Below the pieces are notes generated by a model. It saw only the letters and a list, made by a program, of their open reading frames with translations, was not told the DNA's origin and searched no databases. From Pampus argenteus (taxonomy: Eukaryota; Chordata; Actinopteri; Scombriformes; Stromateidae), in NCBI GenBank assembly GCA_036937835.1, contig CM072876.1, positions 12,899,501 to 12,963,500 of the forward strand: a stretch of 64,000 nt of DNA. The letters are read 5' to 3'. Shown one piece after another: positions 46,401-58,700 of the stretch (positions are counted from its first letter, which is position 1; each line of letters opens with the position of its first letter). Both the position numbers and the translations under genes were made by a program.

Positions 46401-48675
46401 TAATATATTAATATGAGGATTGTTATCAATTTCTGCAGATTATAAGAAACAAATCCAAATGATTAGTCGTACACATGTTCTATATTTATGCAATATCAAA
46501 CCTTACTGCTTACATTCATTTTTACTTTTATGGACCATTTAGTCTTCACATTGGTTGTTTTGAGTCATTATTATTATTGATTATTTCTTTTACATCTTCA
46601 CGTCCATATTCTTCTGGATTATTGCTTATTAAATATGCACCCGAGCACATCACAGCTTTCATATCCAGTTGTGTAGGCTCCGTGTTGTCAGCCTGTTCTT
46701 ACACTGATGCTGTATTTCATCACATGAATCATTAATATAAACGGTATATTCTGTACTCTTACACACCGAGTTGTTCTCGTTTTGTAGATGATATGCTCAT
46801 AGTTCCTCTAGATAAAACTAAAAATATATTTGTACATTTATCATCCACCTTTCTTTTTCATGCATCGCCATCGCCATCCCAAATTCTCAGTATAATTACA
46901 GTAATACGTGATCTCCAGATTCTCCCCTGTTAGATCTACATAATAAAAGAGGCAGAGTGGTTTAGAGATGAGTAAATTGAATTTAGTGGAGGTGAGGAAA
47001 GTGGTGGTGGTGGGGTGGCATCTTTTGTTACAGCAAAAGTCATTTTTCATGCGGTGTAGCTGCAGGAACATGTGCTGCTGCTGCTGTGTGTAAAAATGAT
47101 GCAAGGCAAATGTAAAAAATCCTTGCACAGTGGGAATAAACCATAATACTTTTTACTGGAGAAAGTTTCAACATAAAAGAGCCAGAAGGTACAGTCTCGT
47201 CTTGCTACGCCACATTATGTTGTCGACAGTGAGGTGTAAGTTAGTGCTCGTGTGCATCCAGTGAGAAGCTGTAAAAAAAAAAAAAAAAAATGGACTCCAC
47301 AAAGGTTTCCTGAGCAGTCTTATGATGGCAAAGTTTACACAGGAGACTTTGTTGCCTTTGGAGAATCTGTCGAGTCATTTTCGACTGCGGTGCTCGCTGT
47401 AACGCACTCGCTGCCAAACCGAGACAAAAACCTGATGAAATATATCTTCACATTATTGATATGTCTCTACTTCACCCCTTTGAGCTCCCTGTATGCTCCC
47501 TTAGTGAATACAGCACCATCTAAAAACCGCAGTATATTCACCAACTCATGCTGAAGCTGATCTGTCTGCAGGACTAATGCAGCTAACATATGAGTTCATT
47601 CCTGTTGCATCAGGGCCTTTGTGGTGTGAGAGCCACAAACAAAAAGCACAGTTTACACACGCCCAATAAACAGCCAATATTCAAACTGCCGGAGCTCAAA
47701 ACTTGTGGTCAAATTTAATGGAGTATTTATTCCATTTCGGCATGTGCAGTCCCAGTAAATAGTTCATCATTGCTCCTAAGTATTTCATTTACTATCATAC
47801 ATAAAGTTCAGATTGAAAATAATGTCTCGTCATTCACCCCGAATTATATGTTAAAAAACAGTTTTGTTATGAAAGTGTGAGTCAACTTTCACTTACCCTG
47901 AAGGTGCAGGTAGAGTTGAAAAACAGACAGGCCTGCATCTCAGTTGATACCACATTGGGTGACTTTATAGGACAACATGTCCAAACATGTGGTCATATTT
48001 TTTGGGTTGAAAGCAAATTATAAAGTTTATATATCGTGGATTCTCACAGCCATGCAGATACAGAAACTATAAACTGAGATTTACTTGTCTCGACCGTATA
48101 GTTCGGCTTTTAGGTTCTGATGTTTAGAATTATTAAAGTCTCTTCTGATTGAGGTTATTCTATGAGGCATTTTTATTCTGATTGGACTATTATTATTATA
48201 TTATTTAATAATATTGTGATATTAGGATGCAAACACAGCTACCTAGATTAAGATTAGATTCCTTTCTACAATATCCACACATGGCACCTATGGTATAGTG
48301 AATATTCAAGATTGTAGTTATTTTTATTTATTTTTTGAAAAACAACAACATTAGTTGCAGAGTTGTGACAGGATGCAAACTCTGTTCTCTTCCATCAAAG
48401 TTGCACACACTACACACCACCACCTCCATATCCTTATTTCACGCTACACTGCATTAAGGCAGGGCACATTACTTTTGTATAGGCATTAACTGTAAATGAT
48501 GCACTTTTGTTACAGAATCATCTACTATAAAAGTTATTTTTTTGGGATAATGGGCACAAACATTTCCTCACTGTCAGCAGTTTTCATATATGCTATTTAA
48601 TCATTTGAAATGTAGTTCAGTAATAAAAAACTGTTAATCATCGTCTTCCTGTCTGCCGGGAGCTCTTGGTTGGAC

Positions 48676-48683
48676 TGACGTCA
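48676..48683. promoter_or_regulatory. Consensus CRE palindrome TGACGTCA
   Basis: The full 8-bp cAMP-response element consensus lies about 13 kb before the cnr1 coding exon. An inverted repeat, GCCATTG/CAATGGC (48707-48728), follows 23 bp later. Function is unproven. Confidence 0.35.
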
Positions 48684-49341
48684 GGTTTACCTGTTACTGT
48701 GTAAAAGCCATTGGCTTTTGGCAATGGCCATGGAAGTGTTATTGTAATTACTTAGCACACAACGTGTAAAACGAGCGGCTCACATCTGGCTTCAGGGCTT
48801 AAATGATAAGAGCATGAATCAAAGAGATTTGTGTGTTATCAGATCACTTTCCCCTGAGCTCGGACAGCTAAACAAGCATCATTCACTCTGTGGTACTGTC
48901 AGTTTGTTCTCTGGGACTGGTTAAGGTGAGACTCATATTTTCTAATTCAATCAGTTTGCTGGAAGATGAAAGATCTGAAAGGGAGTTTCTATTTTTCACC
49001 GCCTGAGACTTGAAATGACGATACAACAGGGCTTCATGCGGTTTGTTCATCAGTGCCAGCAGTTCAACAAGAGATTGATCTATTCAAAGCTCACTTTCTG
49101 TACCTTCCTCTAGATGTATGATACACATGGATGCTACTTTAGTGGAATTTAAAGACACATTTAATTTTCGAGTCTCCAGTTCGGTGATAAAAGACATTGC
49201 GATGCAGCATTTGAAGATTTTTTTTTTTTGTTACGAAGCCTTAAATGCCGCATGGTCCAAAATTTGAGGTGAACGTATGTAAAATGCTCCCTGCAAGTCA
49301 AAGGCCAGGGCTACAGCCCGAACACTTCATTTCTAATGTTA

Positions 49342-49560
49342 CCTCTCCCTTCTCCTCATGATTACGTCAGACTGTTTGCATGCCCACAAACAATCTCTGT
49401 TTGGGTGCCTTTGTTACTAAAGTTGTTGCTAAGGTTGTTCATGATGTTTGAATGCGTATTTCAGATCGAATTCCACCACAAAAAGTATTTGAGACGTTTG
49501 CATTTCAAGTAAAGAACAAGAAAAAGAAATCCTACTATTGTTTGTTTTTACGTAGCGTCC
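49342..49560 (+). repeat. Dispersed repeat, copy 1 of 2
   Basis: It shares ordered blocks with 51050-51234: ACGTCAGACTGTTTGCATG versus CATCAGCTCGTTTGCACATG, then AGTAAAGAACAAGAAAAAG versus AGTAAAGAATGAGAAAAAG, then CTATTGTTTGTTT versus CTACTGTTTGTTT. The class is unknown. Confidence 0.5.
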
Positions 49561-51049
49561 GGTTGGAAATCTGCCGAGGAACAGCTTCTGCAAACTAACC
49601 AATCAGATGATTTCTGATGAACCTCTCCTATAATTTGCCCACATGACTTTATTTCTGATGTCAATTATTGGCCCACATGGCTCAAAGCGAGGGGTTATTT
49701 TGGCCAAATCCTGTCTCAGCTGCTTTGATTTGAACATGTTTGTAATGTAGCAGCAGAGGTTTTTCAGGTTAGTGTTGCTCTGCTCAGCCTCTGCAGCTGT
49801 CACCGCAGGGATCCATTTGATTTCTCCGCCTGTCCTCGGCTCCCAGCTACGCTTATGACATGACTCGGTGTCAGAGGCGAGGCATTTGATTCCCGAGGAT
49901 GAGTAGGGAAACTCCAAGCTTCGTTTAGCCATCAATGTACTCGCTAAAGTTTTCGAAAAGCCTGAAATAGAGTGACAAGTGAATGAAAACATACTAGAGT
50001 GTAAAATAACCAGTCCCTTTTTATGCTCTTTGAGTATTGTTGAAGATGATTCAAACACGAAAATCCCACATACTAATAATATATTACAAATGGCTTCAAG
50101 TTTCAATGCAACAAAAAGACATTTGTGCTACAAATCAGACATGCATCCTATTTGGCTCGGAGGCTGGAAACAAAGTAGATGCTGGAAATGGCATCCTAGC
50201 TGACTATTTGTAATTATGCATTTTTGAAAACCAAGCGCAGAAAATTGAGTGAGGATTTTAGTGTGAGGGGGTGTTTGTAATTGATATAATGGAGCAAGAG
50301 GAAAAGCTTTGAAATAAGAGCTTTAGAGAAAAAGCCTTTGTGCGACTGCTGCACAGGCTCTTTGTCCATCTGTGTAGCGGCAACACAAAGCACCGCTGAT
50401 CTGAATTACTGCGTTATTTCATTTCTGAAGGATTTAAGAGTCTGGATTTCCACACTTCAAAGAGCTCAGAATAAACAGGCTCCGTGTTGTTAAGCGTGTA
50501 TGTTTTTTTTAATAGTGGACAGCATTAATGAATGTCTCGTATCAGGACATCTTTGGGAGTACCACCTTCCTAATACAGCGGCTAAATCCTGCGGGTCCAC
50601 TCAATTTAACTTGTATAAAATCATAAAAATCATAAACCAATTTTGCTTCAAGGGGATTTAAAATCTGGACGAGTATTCTAATTAAAAACCAGGTTAGAGT
50701 AGTTTATTTTATAGTTATAAATCTGTGCCTGAAATAAGCAGTGCCACACAAGAAAAATGAAACAAATTATCTTAAATGCACTTATGGACATATTGATTAG
50801 TTTATAGAAAGTAAGTGTGGACAGAGGGATTAAAGGTCTGGACAAAGATGAAATAAGGGTCACACATGAGAGGATGAATCAGCGATTGATTGGGGATCAA
50901 GACCACCAGATGAAAGTCAAGTCTAGGAACCCGGGGAGACGACACTAAGGGCGGGTGCAGCATTCTGTTGATGAGGCACGACATGGCTACATCCCTCAAC
51001 CCTGACAGAAAACTTAAAAGCTATAAAAGGCCTTTACTGGCCTTTACTG

Positions 51050-51234
51050 ACCTCTACGTCCTCCTCGTGATGACATCAGCTCGTTTGCACATGGTCACAA
51101 ACAGGTTTTGAACAACTTTATTGTCCACTCACATATTTCTGAGAGCTGTACTCATGTATTTGTGTAAGTTTCCATTTTTGAGTAAAGAATGAGAAAAAGG
51201 TGTGAAATTCCACGACTACTGTTTGTTTATGCAG
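51050..51234 (+). repeat. Dispersed repeat, copy 2 of 2
   Basis: Same orientation as the copy at 49342-49560, with the shared blocks described there. It is preceded by two tandem CCTTTACTGG/A units at 51031-51050. Confidence 0.5.
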
Positions 51235-51703
51235 TTTTTTTTTATTTTAACTATAAATCATGCAAAGATTCAGATTCCAGTAGAGCCTCATAAATATATA
51301 TATATATACCTGTAAATGTGCATGATATGTCCTCTTTAAATATGTATGCCTCATAATTCTCTAATTCTTCTTTCTTCTTGATTTTCTGTCAAGACAAATG
51401 AGCACCCTTCAACTGTTTCACTCCTTGTCAGCACCAAAATTGTGTCAAACCTCCTCCTCTTCTGTTTTGATCAGTAAGAAAATGTGTCTGTGCCGTGACA
51501 ACGTAGTGTGTGCGCACAGATTCTGTAAAAGGATGTAAATAGCATGAAGGGGAGATGACAGTTCCCACTACCCTCCCTCAACATGTCCGTCACATTCTCA
51601 GCCTCCTTCCCACACGGGCCTCCACCAGCCTGCCTGCATCACTCAACCTAAACTCCATCTTAAACAACACCTCCCACCATATGAGTCTGCATGATGTTTC
51701 CTC

Positions 51704-51728
51704 CACACACACACACACACACACACAA
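51704..51728 (+). repeat. (CA)n microsatellite
   Basis: About 12 perfect CA units. Confidence 0.95.
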
Positions 51729-54700
51729 ACAATGTTGTCACAGTCCAGTTCATACACAAGCCAGGAGGGTGACCATTTTCAATATATGTGTACATTTGGA
51801 TGCCTTATGCTGATGATAGAGACAACAGATATCTTTGCAAAAAAAAAAATCATCATTCGGTGCTATTTTTGAATGTGTAATTACATTACATTATATTACA
51901 TTTTCATTCCTATTTTATTTCATTCTGACATATGCATTTTCTTGGTTTCCCGTCTGTGTGTCACCTTGTATTGAAAACAGTGATACAAATAGAATTATTC
52001 TGATGATTATTGACAGAATCGTGCACAAGTGTCATTTTTCTTTGTACATACTGTACCAGTATTTCACCCTGTGGTGTCGAAATGACAGACAGACACAGAT
52101 CTGTACATTTTGTACAATCCAAATCTGTGACGTAAACAGACTTGCACATTCACATCTCTAAATATAGGTAGGCGGTTCCATTAGTTTTAAGATACACATA
52201 ATTCATATCCTCTACATTGTGATATTATCGTTTCCCGTCACCTATTTACTCTAATTTTCCTCTCATTTGTTTAAATGTCTAAAAATTAAAAAAAAATTGT
52301 TTAAAATACATTTATGTATTTTGGAGGGTTTTGGATTGTAAAGCTGAATATATATGTGTTAACTGCTCACTCACCCCTGCAGATTTTCTATAGCTATTTA
52401 AAATGCTGCCGTGCACAATTGTTCCTCCATCAATATATATATTTTTTCTACCAAGTGCTCCAGAGAGATGAAATATCCTTATTTAAATTCTTCTTCTGTG
52501 TCTTTTATCACTGTGCGACCATTGCTGCATCACCATGACTCCCCCTGAAGAGCATTTAAAGTTTCTTCCCATCTTAACTTCATCTGTCGCTCAGCAGAGA
52601 AATATCTGATTTGAATGTGTATACGGTGTAGAGGACATCTGCCTGCATAAATCATATCAGGACACGATCTGGATCCAAAATGCATTCAGTTGCTGTATTG
52701 GAAATATATCCTGCAGATTATCCTTGCTTTAAATGTTACATTTAAAGAGGTTAAACACACTCTAAACTGCAAAGTGAAGTTGCATCAGAGAAATGCATAT
52801 CATGCCAACTTACTGACATACAGTATTAAACATGCACTCTGTTTACCCCAAATGTAACATGGATTAGAACAGCTGGTAAACTGACATTTAGGAGAGAAAC
52901 ACAAACTGTCTTTAAACAGCAGTGACTGACTGAGCTCTGTCCTGCAGATACGTGGCTGTGTGCATTTTTGAAACATCAGAGTAGATGGTTTCTGGATACT
53001 GATTTCTGTAAATTACCCACTCTGTACCATTTGGGACTGCCAAAGATTACAGAGCTAGAGGTGTGATAGAGGGAGAGACAAAAAGGTGCAGTGAAATTAG
53101 TTAGTTTGCTAAATAACATTAGTCAGAAACTGAATAACATCAGTCAGAAGCCTTCAGTGCACTAATAGTCTGAACATCATGCACAGTAAGATAATTGGCC
53201 GCGACAGACAACTGTGCTCAGTTGAAAAATATGTAAATAAACAAGTCAGAAAAACACTAATATATTAACATTGAAGCAAAAAAAGTACTGAAAATGTACT
53301 TATGCATAAACAAAAATGCCAATAAGCATATGCATTAAAAACAAAATACCAACGTTGACAAGAGTAATTTAGATCAGGGTTGTATCATCTATCATCCAAA
53401 AACATTTCTGGAGAATTTGGAGGGTTTTATTTTGAGATTTATTTTTTTTCCTGACTAATTTTTTATACGTTTAGACAAAATGTCTAAAATTAAGTTGATC
53501 TGAAATGATTAATTAATGAACTGATCAACTTAAAATTCAATTCCTTAAAAAATAGCGATCAGAATCAGGATGGTGACATAACTGATAAAGCTATATATTG
53601 GTTGTCTGTTTCCCTGAAGGCTGTGTCCTCTCTTGATGTTGAAGAGGACATATGCTGGACAGTAATGTGAACTGCAGCCCCCTCAGCACTCTCACTCCAG
53701 CTGGAACATTATCTGTCCAAAAGGCCTGCTATTGGGCGACATGATATGGCAATACCAACACCTCATTCAAAGGGATTCGGTTGCCATGACGCCCAAGCTT
53801 AGCCTTGGCTCACGGAGCGGATGTTTAGCCTACTGTTTTCTACTTTCATTTGTCTTTCATTCTTTGTCTCCTTACCTTTCCTCACGGAGATATAATGCAC
53901 CGTTTGTGCGCAGCTCGGTAACACTTGTTGGATCACGACGTGTTGGGTTTGAATATACACCCACTTCAGCTCTGTTGTGCAGCAGAGGAGGCATCATTAC
54001 ACCCACTGGATGTCCCTGGGATAATTGGCACAGAACATCCTGTTATTGGCCCTCTTTTTTTTTTGGTGCAACGCTGTCTGTTGTGAAAGTCTTTCCCCCC
54101 GTGGAAAAAAAAAAAACGATCATGTTCTCTTGCTTTGTCTGTGCTCGACCTTGGCTGTGTCATGTGACTAGTCATTTCAATCTTCTCTGGTTGTCATGCC
54201 AACAGCATATCTAAGGCAGTTGTGCTAATTCAGTGGAGAGCTGGGATGTTTGCACTTCACAGACAGACAGACAGGCAGGTAGGTGCGTACAGTCGGTCCA
54301 CAGCCGTAATCAGGACAGCCGTGGAGGTTGTGAAGAGAACTGGAGAGAAAATGTCCTCTGTAGCCTCCCGTCTGTTCTGAAATGCACATTTGACGGGTCT
54401 GATTCTCTGCACCGCCTCCTTCTCTCACTCTAAGATGGCTCCCTGACACTTTGAGAAGGTGATTTTATAAATATTATAAAACAGATGATAAAGGTAAACA
54501 CTAGCAATAATGTGTGATACTAATTGTGTTAAATCCAGCATATATTAGATGGGATTAAAGATGTTTAGTACACTTAAATAAAATAAATTAATAATCACAC
54601 TCATAAGAATATAATGATCAGAGTAGCAGTTAGGATTATTTAGCGTGTGATGTGAAGGTAACCACAGGATCATCATGTGTATTTGTGTTCAGTTGCACAG

Positions 54701-55202
54701 TAACACAGAGAAGTACCTGCATATTAATATCTTGTTGTTACAAGCTGTTCTTTAATTCTCCATGGACGACAACCGCTAATGATCTTTGGTTCCTGACCTC
54801 ACAGAGCCTCTACCGTCGTTATAAACTCAGTTCATCAAACATATACGTGCAACATTCATCTGAACTGCATGAAACAGGGTTTTAAATTGATGAAATGTTT
54901 CAGGAGTCTACTGTATGTCCTCTATCTAAAATGTCAGATTACTTCTGTTTGTTTCAGAGATCTCAGCTGGGTAGGTAGGCTGTGATTGTTGTTGATTGTT
55001 TACACAGCACTACCATGGAACCACAAATCAGGAAGTAAACCAACATCAACAAAACACAAGATTTAAGTTATGTTACTGGGTATTGACTACTAAATCATTG
55101 CATATCTATGAACTTAACATTACTTCCTAAATGTAACCCTGTTTTAAAATTCTAATTCACATTTTCAACTATTGTTGTGAGACGTTAGATGTAATGAGTT
55201 AG

Positions 55203-55400
55203 AGCCTCAGGCATCCCTAGGCCAGATGGGGTATGAAGTCCTCCAGCGTGTCCTGGGTCGGCCCTGAGGTCTCCTCCTCGTCGATCTTACCCGGAGCTCC
55301 TCCAACAGGAGGCGCCCAGCGGGCATCCTCTCCAGCTGCCCTGCTCGGCTCGGCTCGGCTCGGCTCATCACCACAGCCTGACACAAAGCCTGCATGACAG
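55203..55400 (-). mobile_element. Non-LTR retrotransposon-like fragment
   Basis: The + strand has GAAGTCCTCCAGCGTGTCCT, GTCTCCTCC and GGAGGCGCCCAGCGGGCATC, which I recognise from a LINE-related repeat common in fish. On the minus strand one frame reads QGRPRTRW at about 55266-55243, a phrase recurrent in such elements. It is far more GC-rich than its surroundings. The family name (L2- or Rex1-like) is uncertain. It is a short fragment with no intact protein. Confidence 0.5.
55343..55366 (+). repeat. Pentanucleotide tandem repeat (GCTCG)n
   Basis: Between 4 and 5 perfect GCTCG units lie inside the LINE-like fragment. Confidence 0.9.
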
Positions 55401-55621
55401 GCAGTCAGTTTCATAATCTCTACTACCCTCTCTTGTGAATAGGACTATACAATGGCTGCTGTTCCCCTCACCTGGATGGGACAGACCTCTTTGCTGCGGG
55501 AGTATTGTGATCTAAGACTCTGAGGGGCTGTTCCTGATTCACACTGTGAAGAGATGCAAACTGCTCTAGTGCACTTTTATGATCATGGTCCAATGAAACC
55601 AGAAGGACAAACTTCCTAGAA

Positions 55622-55799
55622 GCCACGCTAGCTGTTTCCCACTGCATCCGATTTTTATGTTAAACTAAGCTAATCATCTGCTGGCTCCAGCTTCATATTT
55701 AATATGAATATATATGAGAGTGGTATCAATCTTCTTGTATAACTCTTGGCAAGAAAGCAAATAAGCATATTTCCCGAAATGTCAAACTATTCCTTTTAA
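55622..55799 (-). mobile_element. Inverted partial copy of the AGGAATAG MITE-like family
   Basis: On the minus strand this starts TTAAAAGGAATAG at 55799 and continues TTTGACATTTCGGGAAATA. It then shows the family interior with GATTAGCTTAG near 55672 and ends near GGGAAACAGCTAGCG. It is about half of a full element. Confidence 0.65.
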
Positions 55800-58700
55800 G
55801 ATGCAATTCTGACAAATCAGGTCACCAGATAATTGGTTACCCTTAAACCTGCAACCCCAGATAAATTAAAAACAGTAACATCTAAGTAAATGTATTTCTA
55901 TGCTTCTATAGTCCAGTTTTGATGAGTTGCACACATGCATTCACTACGATTATAGGACATATATACCGTATATACAGGCACTGGATTTGATTTTATTGTG
56001 ATTTCTGATTTTCTGAGTTTTTTTTAGAGTGCAGCGTGTTCAACCGCATAAGTCGTTTTGACTTATGGTTCATAAAATGTGTATGAGGACGTCTGCAAAG
56101 GCAGTATCATCAGTCCGCAGTCGGCTGTGGTGCTCAGCCATGTGAGACTCCTGACTTTATTGCATTCCATATACGTTCAGCAGGAACAGGAAGATAAACA
56201 AATGCTGATTTGCCTTATTTTTCTCCTTAGAGTGTGTTATGTTTTTCTATTTCACTATCCAAACGCTTCTTTTCCAGCATCCACTTTGACTTATTACTTT
56301 ATGGCAAATAAAGCAACATATATTTCCTTACATACTGTATACTAACGAATTGAAGATTTTATGCATACATACAGGAATATAAGCATGCAGCATATTCCCT
56401 TAAATATACTGTATACAGATGTATACATGTCATATGTCATTCGCCTCTACGGTTTCATCAGCTTTATGCAAAATTATGAGCAAGTGCTATGTGTCAAAAA
56501 CTACAAAAGCATCTGCTTACACTACATGTGGCCTATTTTCAGATCATGTTGACTCATACATAGGCCATGTGATAACCTTTAATCACTGGTTTAGCCTATT
56601 CAGTAAAAGCATGAGTAACTGAACTCTCGTGTTTCTCAAGACGAGCTGCGATTTCAAGGTTCAGATCAGGGGGGGGGAATACCAGCGGGAATTGCATTAG
56701 GATCATTGTGAGGCATCCTGGACGCTCTGGAGAAATCTGCCTCATTCCTAAAAAAAAAAGCCTTTAATGTGGAACAACCTGCAGAAAAGAGGCAGAATAT
56801 TATGTTGATGTAAAATGCACCGCGGGTCCTGAGTGAAGTCTGCTTTTCATCCATCATGTAATGTACTGTAATGAGGCAAAGGAAGCACTTAGAAATCCAT
56901 AGATGATAGCTGATTTTTTAATCAATTGTATCTCTATCTGTCTAATTATGGATGTAGTGTGAAAAACAGTTACTTTGAATGCTCTATATGCCCCCCCCCC
57001 CCCTTTTCTCTCATCCATGCACACTCAAAGTGAGTCACTGGAGGACGAAATGTTATGTATCACAACTGAAACACAGATGGCAATGAGCTTTGCTTGAGCC
57101 ATCACTCATTGCTCACTAACAGGTTAGCATGCCAACCAAGTCAGTCAGAGAAAACTGTCACAGTAGCCTACACCAGTCAGTTTGGCAAAACCGCCCTGCT
57201 GCCTAAATTCCACTCCATTGGTTGGATATTACACAGTCTCGGTAACTGGGATCAGAACAATGAGCAGATGAAATTCAATATTAGAAATTATATTAGACAC
57301 TTTGGCTGCAACATTTAGTCGTTTTTATATGAGGTGTTTTATGTTATTGGAATACAACTGCTGCTTCACCCTGCACCATGCTCTCTGTAGTTTGGGTTGT
57401 TTTATAGTCGATGTATATTATATTTATAGGTGTCGCATGACTAAGCACACATACAGGATGATTCATGACTTTGCACATGAGTGACAGAATGGATCCTAAA
57501 AATTCACTCTCACAGACGCATATCTAGTTGCTCCCAGTTACTGCGCACTCTGCTGCAGTTACATGTAAATGTAAGAAAACACTACAGATTTCCACCTGCT
57601 GTCGAACGCTATAAGTCAAGCTATTTTGTGGCTAAAGATTACCTTGAGTTGTATCCCTTCTATTGCAGCATGTGTTCAGATGACACTCGGAGTGTTTCCA
57701 GCAGATCATTGGTGGTTACTAAGTAGCATTATGATAGTGTTAAACTTGGCATCAGAACTAAGTGAAAGTGTCAGATAACAAATTGATATTCTCAGCATCA
57801 AATCATGGACTAAAGGTTTCTAAGGGGGCAGTGCATCGAAGTCTAAAACACTGGATCAGTGGTATTCAAAGCACGATCAGGCAGACCAAAAGTGACCAAA
57901 CTATTAGAAGGTCAATAAATCCATCTTAGTTCCATGAGAGATAAAAAAACAACTTCATCACAGATACAGAATCTGCTAAATAAAGAACGCATGACTCCAA
58001 TCAGCAAAAGTAACAGAAGAAGAATCTGTAACAGAAGGGTGTATATATGTTTTGCCGACTCTGGATTTGGACACCTGCACCGAACTGACTATATCCTGAC
58101 CAAGGAAGAGTATCAATCCATTCTTCAGACACACACTATACCCTCTGGTTTACAGAGACCGTTTTTTTTTAAGTATATTTATTGTCACAATAACCAATAA
58201 CCTACCAGCTATGATAAACTGGCTGCCAGGTGTAGCTGACGTTTTATTCCCTGATACCTCAAGTCATAGCAGAGCTCACTGAAGTCATTTTTATAAAAGC
58301 TAATCTAAGGGCAGAGATGCTGTGTGTGTAGCACTAAAAACTGACTTAGAGGCCTGTAATGAGTGAATGAAGATCATTGAGGAAGAAACATTAACATGTA
58401 AAGGTCAGTATCGGGCTAGTTCTTCATACATACTGTGATTGAAAGTATATGAAAGCTAGTTAGTAAAAGAAAACACTAGATGACTAAAAGTATGGTTGAA
58501 ATACCCAGTCTGACACTGTCACAGGTAATAAATGTTAACTTTACAAAACCTACAAAAACAAAGAAAAACAGACCAAGTCTAAACAACACGGACAATTCCA
58601 GGATCACTTTGTCTTGTGTGATAAAAAATATATTGTAACAATATCCATTTTTTATAGTGACTAGTGTTAAATAGCATCCATTTAGTAATGAATTCAAATG

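Noticed and set aside
49603..50106. 167-codon minus-strand open frame in the intergenic region with a hydrophobic, signal-like start
   Set aside because: The first codon is TTG, not ATG, there is no family similarity I can recognise, and no splice or promoter context. Chance frames of this size are expected in 64 kb.
53732..54214. 160-codon plus-strand frame between the genes
   Set aside because: Begins with TTG, crosses a T9 run and an A12 run, and resembles nothing known.
55207..55414. Minus-strand arginine-rich frames (62 and 65 codons)
   Set aside because: They lie in a LINE-like fragment with a pentanucleotide repeat and are not intact genes.
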